From Spirochaetota bacterium (GTDB lineage Bacteria; Spirochaetota; Spirochaetia; Treponematales; Rectinemataceae): DNA of 58,200 nt. A program made the translations under genes and the position numbers. Shown here piece after piece: positions 50,727-58,200 of the stretch. The stretch covers positions 1-58,200 of the forward strand of contig JAKLFE010000027.1 in the NCBI GenBank assembly GCA_022711355.1, written 5' to 3'. Below the pieces are notes generated by a model. The model did no database searches. It was given only the letters and a program-made list of their open reading frames with translations, and was not told where the DNA came from. Each line of letters opens with the position of its first letter. Positions within the stretch are counted from its first letter, which is position 1.

Positions 50727-51686
50727 CTAGGAAAGCTTGACCCGCGGGTCGAGGGCCGCGGTCGCCAGGTCGACGAGGAAGCTCGCGGCCAGGACCGCGA
50801 GCACCGACAGGAGGGCGATCGTCATGACCAGGGGGTAGTTCTGGCCGCGGACCGCCGCGAGGAACTCGCTCCCGACGCCGGGCCACTGGAAGATCTGCTC
50901 GATCACCACCGAGCCGCCGATGAGCATGGGCAGGCGGAAGCCGATGAGGACCGCGATGGGGGCGAGCGCGGCGCGGAAGCCGTGCACGAGGTCCACGCGG
51001 GCCTCGGGCAGGCCCTTGCTCCTCGCCGTGCGCATGAAGTCCTTGCCCAGGGCGTCGAGCATGCTCGCGCGGGCGTAGCGCATGACGCCGGCGGTCATCG
51101 AGACGCCGAGGACCAGGGCCGGCAGGACGAGGTGGGGCAGCCTGTCCCAGAGGCCGAGGTACTCGGGGCGGGTCCGGCCGCCGACGGGCAGCCACTTGAG
51201 CTCGATGGAGAAGACGAGGATGCTCACGAGGCCGAAGAAGAACTCGGGGACGGAGACGCCGATCATGCCGGCGACCGTCAGGGCCTGGTCGAGGGCCTTG
51301 CCCCGGTTCAGGGCGCTCGCCAGGCCGAGGGCGCTCCCCAGGAGGGTCGAGACGAGCAAGGCCGCGGCGGAGAGCTCGAGGGTCGCGGGGAGGCGCTCGG
51401 CCACGATCCTCGCGATGGGCACCCCGCTCGTCAGGCTGTAGCCGAAGTCGCCGCGGAGCACGCCCCCGAGCCAGCGGAAGTAGCGCGCGAGGAAGGGGTC
51501 GTCGAGGCCGAGGGACTCGCGGAGGGCGGCGAGCTGGGAGCCGTCCATGTTGGCCATCGCCTCGGGGCCGGCGATGAAGGACACCGCGTCCCCGGGGGTG
51601 AGCTCCAGCCCCAGGAAGACGAGGAAGGTCATGAGGAGCATCATCGGCGCGAGGGCCAGGAAGCGCCGCAGGGTATAGGCGATCAT
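50727..51686 (-). CDS. Opp/Dpp-family permease (OppB-like)
   Basis: A 319-aa membrane protein with six helices. TM1 is YTLRRFLALAPMMLLMTFLV, and the periplasmic stretch has the family motif LGLDDPFLARYFRWLGGVLR, then GDFGYSLTSGVPI. The EAA loop is DALGKDFMRTARSKGLPEAR (near 195). The start at 51686 gives the normal OppB N terminus; upstream in-frame residues are Arg/Pro-rich and not membrane-like. It is separated from the binding-protein gene by 93 nt that carry strong hairpins. Confidence 0.93.
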   Translation of the reverse strand: MIAYTLRRFLALAPMMLLMTFLVFLGLELTPGDAVSFIAGPEAMANMDGSQLAALRESLGLDDPFLARYFRWLGGVLRGDFGYSLTSGVPIARIVAERLPATLELSAAALLVSTLLGSALGLASALNRGKALDQALTVAGMIGVSVPEFFFGLVSILVFSIELKWLPVGGRTRPEYLGLWDRLPHLVLPALVLGVSMTAGVMRYARASMLDALGKDFMRTARSKGLPEARVDLVHGFRAALAPIAVLIGFRLPMLIGGSVVIEQIFQWPGVGSEFLAAVRGQNYPLVMTIALLSVLAVLAASFLVDLATAALDPRVKLS

Positions 51687-51711
51687 CGCGGGGGCCGTCC
51701 TCCGGGGGATC

Positions 51712-51768
51712 GGGCGCCCCCTTGAAGGGAGCGCCCGCGCTCGGGGGGCGCCCCGCGGGGGGCGCCCC
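51712..51768 (-). other. Intercistronic hairpins after the binding-protein gene
   Basis: Two structures in a row: GGGCGCCCCC/GGGAGCGCCC (51712-51736, one G-U wobble on the minus strand) and a doubled self-complementary 12-mer GGGGGGCGCCCC (51743-51754 and 51757-51768). They sit between the binding-protein stop and oppB. Such structures often protect the upstream message, giving more binding protein than permease. Confidence 0.6.
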
Positions 51769-51779
51769 GAACGAGGCAA

Positions 51780-53405
51780 TCAGGGCTTGGGGAACTTGTT
51801 GACGAAGAAGAGCCGGGTGTAGCGGATGTCGACGGGCGTGACCTTGAGGTTGGCCAGCTTCTCGAGGGCGAGGACGTCCTCGACGCTCTTGGTGTAGCCG
51901 TAGTCGAGCTGCCCCGCCGCCGCGTTCTTGGAGAAGTTGGGATCGGACTCGCCCGAGGGATACATCTGGATCTCGTCGATCTTCGCCGTCCCGCCGAAGT
52001 ACTGCTTGAAGGGCACGAAGGTGGCGTAGTTGCCCATCGAGACCTCCTTCAGCATGAAGGGGCCGGAGCCGACGGGCTTCTGCCAGAAGGCGGCCTGCTG
52101 GAACTGGAGGGGATCGACCCCGGCGAAGTGCTTCTTGGGCAGGGGCGGGAACTGGGAGAAGCACAGGAGGGCGTTGGAGTCAGGCGTGGCGTAGGTGAAG
52201 GTCACGGTCCTGCCCTTGATGGCGATGCCCCGGATCTCGGAGGCCCTGCCCTCCTTGTAGTCCTGGTAGCCCTCGAGGGCCTTGAGCATGGAGCCGAAGA
52301 CCGCGTTGAGGGTGGGGACCTTGGCGGAGAACTCGTAGGTCCACTTCACGTCCTCGGGCGTGATCGGGCTGCCGTCGTGCCAGGCGATGCCGTCGCGCAG
52401 CGTGAAGCTGATGGTCTTGCCGTCGGGGCTCACCTTGTACGAGGAGGCGAGCTGGCCCTTGTAGGGCGTGAGGCTGGCGTCCGCGACGACGAGGTGGTCG
52501 AAGAGGACCTTGGTGCTCATGAACAGGCCCGGGTTGAGGAAGGGGGCCTCGAAGAAGCTGACCGGGCCGCCGTTGGTCTTGAGGACCTTCTTGCCGGAGG
52601 CGTCCTTGGGCAGGTCCCACTTCACGATGTTCCAATCGTAGTTGAACTGCTCGTTGCCGTAGGGGGCGCCGGCCCGGTCGAGGCGCTTGCTCTGGACGAC
52701 GAAGACCTGCTGGTAGTACAGGGGGATCTCGGGCAGGACGGCGTTCTCGTACTTCTGAAGCTCGAAGAAGGCCTTCTTCTGGGCCCCGAGGTCGATGGCG
52801 TGGGTGGCCTTGATGAGCTCGGTGAGCTTGGCGTCGGCGGGGGTGTGGGAGTTGCTCGCGCCGCCGGGGATGAAGCGGTCGTAGTACTCGTTCATCGAGA
52901 GGGCGGCGACGGCGGCGTAGGCCATGTCCCACTTGACCGCCGAGGGCCCGTTGACCGGATCGGCCGGCGGCACCCAGAGCTGGGAGCCGAGGTCGCCCTC
53001 GAGCTTGCGGAAGGTCATCTTCACGCCGACGTCGGCCAGGTAGGCCTGGACCGCGGTCATGAGGTCGACGGTCATCTGGTCGCCGTAGTAGTAGACGACG
53101 TCGAGGACGTAGTTCGGATCCCAGCGGGCGTCCTTGAGCAGCTGCTTGGCCTTGGCCGGATCGTAGCCGTAGCCGTTGAGGCCCGCGACCTTCCAGGCGC
53201 CGTTGGGCGTCATGGAGTTGGCCACGATGGCCTTGCCGCTCATGAGGTTGTCGACGATGGCCTTCATGTCGATGGCGTAGGCGATGGCCTGGCGGACCCG
53301 GGGATCGGCCATGGGGCTCGTCTTGCCCGCCTGGGCGGCGAGGGGAGCCGCGCCGAGGACGAGGCAGAATACCGCGAGGAGAGCTGCCGATGCGATCTTC
53401 TTCAT
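51780..53405 (-). CDS. Family-5 solute-binding protein with circularly permuted domain order
   Basis: A 541-aa periplasmic binding protein with signal peptide MKKIASAALLAVFCLVLGAA (cleavage near LAAQA) and no lipobox Cys. The order is unusual. Residues about 33-265 hold what is normally the C-terminal half: ADPRVRQAIAYAIDMKAI, YDPAKAKQLLKDARW, then the C-lobe to WNIVKWDLP. Residues about 270-541 hold what is normally the N-terminal half: FDHLVVADASL, SYKVSPDGKTISFTLRDG, AWHDGSPITPEDVKW, PVGSGPFMLKE and finally TRLFFVNKFPKP. In ordinary SBP_bac_5 proteins that last segment runs straight into DPRVRQAIAYAID. Length is normal. GGAGG lies 6 nt before the ATG. It heads the Opp-nan operon, so the ligand may be sialic acid. 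Confidence 0.9.
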   Translation of the reverse strand: MKKIASAALLAVFCLVLGAAPLAAQAGKTSPMADPRVRQAIAYAIDMKAIVDNLMSGKAIVANSMTPNGAWKVAGLNGYGYDPAKAKQLLKDARWDPNYVLDVVYYYGDQMTVDLMTAVQAYLADVGVKMTFRKLEGDLGSQLWVPPADPVNGPSAVKWDMAYAAVAALSMNEYYDRFIPGGASNSHTPADAKLTELIKATHAIDLGAQKKAFFELQKYENAVLPEIPLYYQQVFVVQSKRLDRAGAPYGNEQFNYDWNIVKWDLPKDASGKKVLKTNGGPVSFFEAPFLNPGLFMSTKVLFDHLVVADASLTPYKGQLASSYKVSPDGKTISFTLRDGIAWHDGSPITPEDVKWTYEFSAKVPTLNAVFGSMLKALEGYQDYKEGRASEIRGIAIKGRTVTFTYATPDSNALLCFSQFPPLPKKHFAGVDPLQFQQAAFWQKPVGSGPFMLKEVSMGNYATFVPFKQYFGGTAKIDEIQMYPSGESDPNFSKNAAAGQLDYGYTKSVEDVLALEKLANLKVTPVDIRYTRLFFVNKFPKP

Positions 53406-53430
53406 CCCTTACCTCCTGGAAGATCAGGAA

Positions 53431-53481
53431 ATATATCTTCTGATATATCACTGAGAATAGCACCGATTCCCTGGCTGTCAA
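53431..53481 (-). promoter_or_regulatory. Promoter and operator candidates of the nan/Opp operon
   Basis: On the minus strand TTGACA (53481-53476), a 16-nt spacer and TATTCT (53459-53454) make a strong promoter. Just downstream the AT-rich GATATATCAGAAGATATATT contains two GATATA hexamers 12 nt apart (53449 to about 53431). E. coli NanR binds repeated GGTATA hexamers near its promoter, so this is a plausible site for the FCD regulator. Confidence 0.65.
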
Positions 53482-53560
53482 GGAAAAATCGTCACCGAGC
53501 TTGTCTTCGATCGGAGCCGGAATGCGGGCTGCTCGCTCTCCAGGGCCCGCTGCGGAGCGC

Positions 53561-54586
53561 TTACGCAGGACCCAGGTAGACCGGATTCGTGAAGCCGATC
53601 AGGGCCGCTTCGCCGCGAACCGAGCCGCGGAACTCGACGCGGAGGTAGCCCTCGACCGAGGGAGGGAGCTCTACCTGGGCGGCGAGGGCTCCCCCCGCCT
53701 CGGGATCGGGCGCGAGGCCGGCTTCGGTCGAGCCTCCCCGCCAGAGGAAGCGCGCGAGCTCGGCCCTGAGCTCGGGCAGGCGGCTCGCCGCCCCGCGCCA
53801 GGGCAGGAGGACGGCCCGGGCCTCGAGCCTGCCTGGGCCGGGAGGGAGCTCCTCCCCCGGGCCGTAGCTCCTCCCCTCGCCCCGCCGCCCGAGCGCGAGG
53901 GAGGGGCGGGCCCCGAGGCTCACGGCGACGCGGCCGCGGCGGAGGGCCGCGAGGGCGGCGGCCCCGAGGGCGCCCGGGCCGGGCTCGCAGCCCAGGAAGG
54001 TCGTCGCGCAGAGCCCCTCCCGGCCCGGGCCGTGGTAGTCGGTCCCGCTCGTAGCGGCGACGCGGAAGCCCCGGTCGAGGAGGGAGATCCACTGCTCGAA
54101 GGCCCGCGCGTTGCAGGGAGCCAGGTGGGGGTCGGGCTCGGACCAGAGCTCGAGGTAGTCGGCCTCGCCGGACTCGAAGCCCTCGAACTCCCAGAAGCAG
54201 CCGGTGCAGAAGGGATTGCCGGGGCGGAAGGGATGGGCGATGCCCGCGAGGCCGCCCCGGGAGCGGATCTCGGCGACCGCCCCGCCCGCCCCCTCCCGGC
54301 CCAGGCCGCGCCACTCGACGTAGTCCTGCACGCCCAGGGCCAGGATATGGCCGTAGAAGGTCGTGAGCTCCATGGCGCTCAGGATCTCGGACCCGTACTG
54401 CCCGCCCAGGGCCGCCGCCTCGGCCAAGCCCGAGACGGTGTTGTGGTCGCTCAGGGCGATGAGGTCGAGGCCGCGGCCGGCCGCGTAGCGAGCGAGCTCG
54501 GCCACCTGGAGCCGGCCGTCGCTGTGGATGGAATGGGCGTGGAGCTCGCAGGCGGCCCAGCGCAGGCCCTCCCCGGCGCCTCTCAT
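53561..54586 (-). CDS. PHP-domain metal hydrolase (CehA/McbA-like)
   Basis: A 341-aa PHP-domain protein. Metal-binding motifs in order: ELHAHSIHSDG (His16, His18, His21), ALSDHNTVSG, SAMELTTFYGHIL (Glu and His), GIAHPF and SGTDYHGPG, as in trinuclear PHP phosphoesterases of the CehA/McbA type. The C-terminal 120 residues are a beta-rich extra domain. There is no signal peptide; the N terminus leads straight into the PHP core. It overlaps the preceding small gene by 4 nt (ATGA) and follows an ABC importer, suggesting that the imported compound is a phosphoester or similar substrate. Exact reaction unknown. Confidence 0.88.
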   Translation of the reverse strand: MRGAGEGLRWAACELHAHSIHSDGRLQVAELARYAAGRGLDLIALSDHNTVSGLAEAAALGGQYGSEILSAMELTTFYGHILALGVQDYVEWRGLGREGAGGAVAEIRSRGGLAGIAHPFRPGNPFCTGCFWEFEGFESGEADYLELWSEPDPHLAPCNARAFEQWISLLDRGFRVAATSGTDYHGPGREGLCATTFLGCEPGPGALGAAALAALRRGRVAVSLGARPSLALGRRGEGRSYGPGEELPPGPGRLEARAVLLPWRGAASRLPELRAELARFLWRGGSTEAGLAPDPEAGGALAAQVELPPSVEGYLRVEFRGSVRGEAALIGFTNPVYLGPA

Positions 54587-55035
54587 CGCGCCCGGGCCCT
54601 GAGCCGGAAGGAGCAGCGCGGGGAGGCGACGCAGTGGACGCTGACCGTCGCCCTCCAGGCGCCGGCCGTCAAGGGACCGGGGAGGAAGCCGGGCGAGGCG
54701 GCGGCGGCGGAGAGGATGGCGAGGACGCGGGGGCCCTGCCTATGGGCGCAGCCCCGGAAGGAGGGTCCCGGCCCGTCGAGCGAGAGGGTGAGGAGGTTGC
54801 GCAGCCCCTCCCTCGCCCGCCGCGAGGCCTCCTCGGGGCCGATCCCGAAGCGGCGGCCGGCCTCGAAGGCGATCCGGGCCGCGAGAGCCTCGTCCTCGAG
54901 CATGGCCGGCTCGAAGGCGAGCTCCAGCTCGAGCTCGCGAGCCCCCGGCGGGAGCTCGAAGGGGAAGCTCCGGTGGCTCCTCGAATCCTCGGGCCCGAGC
55001 CGGGCCTCGACCTCGAGGAGGGCGCCCTGGTCCAT
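54583..55035 (-). CDS. Small protein coupled to the PHP hydrolase (detached N-terminal domain)
   Basis: A 150-aa protein starting within the permease stop (TGATG) and overlapping the PHP gene by 4 nt. It is beta-strand rich, with symmetric patterns such as FPFELPPGARELELELAF and AILSAAAASPG. It has no signal peptide or membrane helix. CehA/McbA-family hydrolases elsewhere carry an extra beta domain ahead of the PHP core; here that part seems to be a separate polypeptide. That reading rests on position and strand pattern, not on a recognised family. Confidence 0.68.
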   Translation of the reverse strand: MDQGALLEVEARLGPEDSRSHRSFPFELPPGARELELELAFEPAMLEDEALAARIAFEAGRRFGIGPEEASRRAREGLRNLLTLSLDGPGPSFRGCAHRQGPRVLAILSAAAASPGFLPGPLTAGAWRATVSVHCVASPRCSFRLRARAR

Positions 55036-55904
55036 CAGTCGTCCTGCACGTCCCACTTGCTCGCTTTGAGGTTGTTGTAGATGTAGAAGCCGCCCATGAG
55101 GGAGGAGAGGAGGAAGAGGAAGACCGAGATGGCCGCGGCCCGCTCCATGTTGAAGAAGGAGGAGAACTCCTGCTGGAGGGCCACGCCGAGCATCATCGGC
55201 GCGCGGGCTCCCATGAGGTAGGGCGTGGTGAAGGAGGAGACGTTGCCCATGAAGACGAAGGTCGTGGCGATGAGGAAGTCCTTCGCCGAGAGGGGGAAGA
55301 TCATGCTCGCGAAGACGCGGAGCCGGCCGGCGCCGACGTCGCGGGCGCTCTCGATGATGGAGCGGGGGATGCCCTGGAGCCCCGCGCCGATCAGCATGGT
55401 AGAGAAGGGGATGTTGAACCAGCAGTTGGTGAGCACCAGGCCCCTGGGCGTGAACATGAGGCCGGGCTTGAAATCGATATGGAAGAGCTCGTTGACGAGG
55501 CGGTTGAGGGCGCCGGTGTCCTTCACCACGTTCATCATCGCGTAGACCGCGACGATGGTCGGGATGAAGCGGGGGATCAGGTAGAGCTTCCCGATCGTCC
55601 GCGCGAACCAGCTGTCCGAGAAGGTGATGTACAGGGCGAGGAGGTAGGAGACGGCCGCCACGATGAGGACCGTGAAGAGCACCACCGTCAGCGTGAAGCG
55701 GATGTTCGCCACCATGTAGGGCTCGGTGAAGAGCTGCTGGTAGTTGATGAGGGAGAAGGCCTGGGTCTTCGGATCCATGAAGCTGGTCTGGATCGAGCGA
55801 ACGATGGGATAGAGGACCATGAGGCAGATGACGAGGAAGGAGGGGAGGACCATCAGCAGCCCGTACACCTTCTGCTTGCGCTTAGCTTCTTCAATGCGTC
55901 CCAT
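55035..55904 (-). CDS. ABC importer permease
   Basis: A 289-aa permease with about six helices: VYGLLMVLPSFLVICLMVLY, TLTVVLFTVLIVAAVSYLLA and others. The coupling loop (GIPRSIIESARDVGAGRLRV followed by FASMIFPLSAKD) has EAA-like ESARDVGA spacing. It belongs to the sugar, polyamine and iron importer class. AGGAGGG precedes ATG 55904. A single permease gene is visible; the second, if heterodimeric, would lie beyond the right edge upstream of the ATPase. It is translationally coupled to the small PHP-partner gene. Confidence 0.92.
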   Translation of the reverse strand: MGRIEEAKRKQKVYGLLMVLPSFLVICLMVLYPIVRSIQTSFMDPKTQAFSLINYQQLFTEPYMVANIRFTLTVVLFTVLIVAAVSYLLALYITFSDSWFARTIGKLYLIPRFIPTIVAVYAMMNVVKDTGALNRLVNELFHIDFKPGLMFTPRGLVLTNCWFNIPFSTMLIGAGLQGIPRSIIESARDVGAGRLRVFASMIFPLSAKDFLIATTFVFMGNVSSFTTPYLMGARAPMMLGVALQQEFSSFFNMERAAAISVFLFLLSSLMGGFYIYNNLKASKWDVQDD

Positions 55905-55936
55905 CGATCCCTCCTGGCTCCGTCCTCGTCGTCCTC

Positions 55937-55966
55937 GCGGGCCCCCGCTCGCGGGCGGGGACCCGC
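55937..55966 (-). other. Intercistronic hairpin between binding protein and permease
   Basis: A 12-bp stem (55937-55948 and 55955-55966; GCGGGCCCCCGC versus GCGGGGACCCGC, one G-U wobble on the minus strand) with a 6-nt loop lies between the stop at 56009 and the permease start. No T-tract follows. Likely to stabilise the binding-protein message or reduce read-through. Confidence 0.6.
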
Positions 55967-56008
55967 TGGCCGGGGCGGCCGGCTCGGCCGCCCCTCTCGC
56001 GCGCCCTA

Positions 56009-57133
56009 TCAGGGCAGGGTGCTGATCTCCCTGGTCCAGCGCGGGTACATCTGCTTGGAGCCGAGGTTCCCGATGGTCATCGTGCGGTAGTTGGCCTTGA
56101 GGCCCGAGAGCATGGACACGGTGTCGGCGGGGAGCTTGGCCGGGTCGATCACGGGGATGGCCTTCATGACCCGGACGAAGATGTCCTGGGCCTCGGCGGA
56201 GGCGACGAAGTTGAGGAACTTGTAGGCGGCCTCCTTGTTCTTGGAGAGGGAGGGCACGCCGAGCATGTACAGGGAGCCGGTGAGGGGGGGATCGATCTGG
56301 GCGAGCCTGATGCTGGCCGGGAGGAGCCCCTTGGCCTTCTGGTCGAGGACCTGGTCGGCCCAGGCGGGGCACATGTCGATGGAGCCCGAGGCGAGGAGGT
56401 CGAGGGAGCCCTGGTTCTTCACGGTGTACTGGACCTTGCCGGAGGCCTTGTAGAGGAAGGGGTGGATCTCCTTGAGGAGGTTGAAGCCCTGATCCCACTG
56501 GGCCACCCACTTCTCGTCGACCGAGCGCATGGCCTCGGCGGGGAGGAAGTTGTAGATCGCGGTCTGCACGAAGGCGCCGCCGGCGCCGCCGGTGGCGGGA
56601 TCGTTGTAGGCGAAGCGGCCGGGGTTGGCCTTGATCCATGCGTAGAGGTCCTTCGAGGTGGCGGGGGGCGTCGGGACCTTGGCCGAGTTGTAGGCGATGA
56701 AGACCGCGCTGCCGCGGTAGGGCATGGCCTGGTCGGGGGCCACGAGGGAGCGGCCGGAGACGCTGGCGATGTTGGGGATCTTCTTCCAGTCGAGCTTGGC
56801 CAGGCCGTTGGGGGCGCCCTCGGTGAGGATCCTCGTGATCTTGTTCTCCTCGAGCTCGAGGAGGTCGATGTCGACGCTCTTCTGCTTGGCCTTGATCGCC
56901 GCGATGAGCTTGTCGGTCCCGGTCTGGCCGCCCGCGCCGGAGGCCAGGAACTGGAGCTTGACTACGACGCCGGTGTTCTTCTTGTTGAAGGCGTCGATGA
57001 CCGCCTCCCAGACCACGCGCACGTTGTCCGAGCCGTCGGTGTAGTAGTTGATGACGGTGTCCTTGCCCGCGCCGAACGCGGCGAAGCAGGCGGCGAACGC
57101 GACGATCGCGCACAGGATTGCCTTCGTTCTCAT
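56009..57133 (-). CDS. ABC importer periplasmic solute-binding protein
   Basis: A 374-aa exported binding protein of the family-1/YnjB-like kind. The signal peptide is MRTKAILCAIVAFAACFAAF. The mature N terminus has VINYYTDGSDNVRVVWEAVI and DAFNKKNTGVVVKLQFL, then AIKAKQKSVDIDLLELEENK. The hinge region NKEAAYKFLNFVASAEAQDI is the usual family ending. Tyr/Trp-rich ligand contacts cannot be assigned. AAAGGAG precedes the ATG. Together with the ATPase and permease it makes an importer; the PHP genes downstream suggest a phosphorylated or amidated organic ligand. Confidence 0.92.
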   Translation of the reverse strand: MRTKAILCAIVAFAACFAAFGAGKDTVINYYTDGSDNVRVVWEAVIDAFNKKNTGVVVKLQFLASGAGGQTGTDKLIAAIKAKQKSVDIDLLELEENKITRILTEGAPNGLAKLDWKKIPNIASVSGRSLVAPDQAMPYRGSAVFIAYNSAKVPTPPATSKDLYAWIKANPGRFAYNDPATGGAGGAFVQTAIYNFLPAEAMRSVDEKWVAQWDQGFNLLKEIHPFLYKASGKVQYTVKNQGSLDLLASGSIDMCPAWADQVLDQKAKGLLPASIRLAQIDPPLTGSLYMLGVPSLSKNKEAAYKFLNFVASAEAQDIFVRVMKAIPVIDPAKLPADTVSMLSGLKANYRTMTIGNLGSKQMYPRWTREISTLP

Positions 57134-57196
57134 CCTCGACTCCTTTCTCCGCGGGCCCCTTTGGCGCGGGCCGGCGCGGCTATAGCGACGATACGC

Positions 57197-58192
<996 letters not shown>

Positions 58193-58200
58193 CGCGTTCT

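Overview
This is a very GC-rich (roughly 70 %), gene-dense bacterial chromosome segment with strong C/G bias at third codon positions. The cell is probably diderm: there is a TolC-type outer-membrane channel beside a MacA/MacB-like exporter, an OmpA-family protein, and several signal-peptide-bearing surface proteins. Nothing in the window fixes the taxon. The mix of a chemoreceptor, paired TrkA peptides, FlgD-like Ig repeat proteins and many ABC transporters would fit a high-GC spirochaete, but that is a guess. I see no rRNA, tRNA, CRISPR array, insertion sequence or phage gene.

Layout. 1-4099 (minus): export operon macA-macB ATPase-macB permease-tolC (tolC runs off the left edge). 4100-7016: a structured non-coding leader and two secreted proteins of unknown function with internal repeats. 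7052-11725: aminoacyl-histidine dipeptidase, rpiB, and a divergent cation/proton antiporter fused to USP and PTS-IIA-like domains. 11913-20131: a seven-unit FG-GAP lipoprotein, a giant barrel-Ig-OmpA fusion, and two secreted proteins of unknown role. 20207-26966: chemoreceptor, alpha/beta-hydrolase with TetR regulator, metallo-beta-lactamase-fold hydrolase, and a nucleotidyltransferase-like protein.

27081-37071 is a 10-kb potassium island. Operon 1 is split trkA-trkA-48 aa membrane peptide-trkH-OB-fold-like protein. Then come a 59-aa basic peptide and a KdpD/KdpE-type two-component system with no kdpFABC in the window, and on the other strand a second, full-length trkA-trkH pair. The promoter regions of operon 1 and of the kdpDE unit carry the same three TTAAC half-sites with identical 11/21-nt spacing. 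That suggests the KdpE-like regulator controls both.

37134-44718: a fluoride channel, a MoxR/DUF58/DUF4129 cluster, a cytidylate-kinase-like protein, a long hairpin sharing a 16-mer with two other places in the window, and a YtrA-type ABC operon with a perfect operator palindrome. 53405-44772 (minus) looks like one sialic-acid (N-acetylneuraminate) catabolism operon: Opp-type transporter, NanA lyase, FCD-GntR regulator, AGE-family 2-epimerase. Its solute-binding protein is circularly permuted relative to the normal family-5 order, which is the most striking observation here. 58192-53561 (minus): an ABC importer (ATPase, binding protein, one permease) followed by a two-gene PHP/CehA-McbA-like hydrolase unit.
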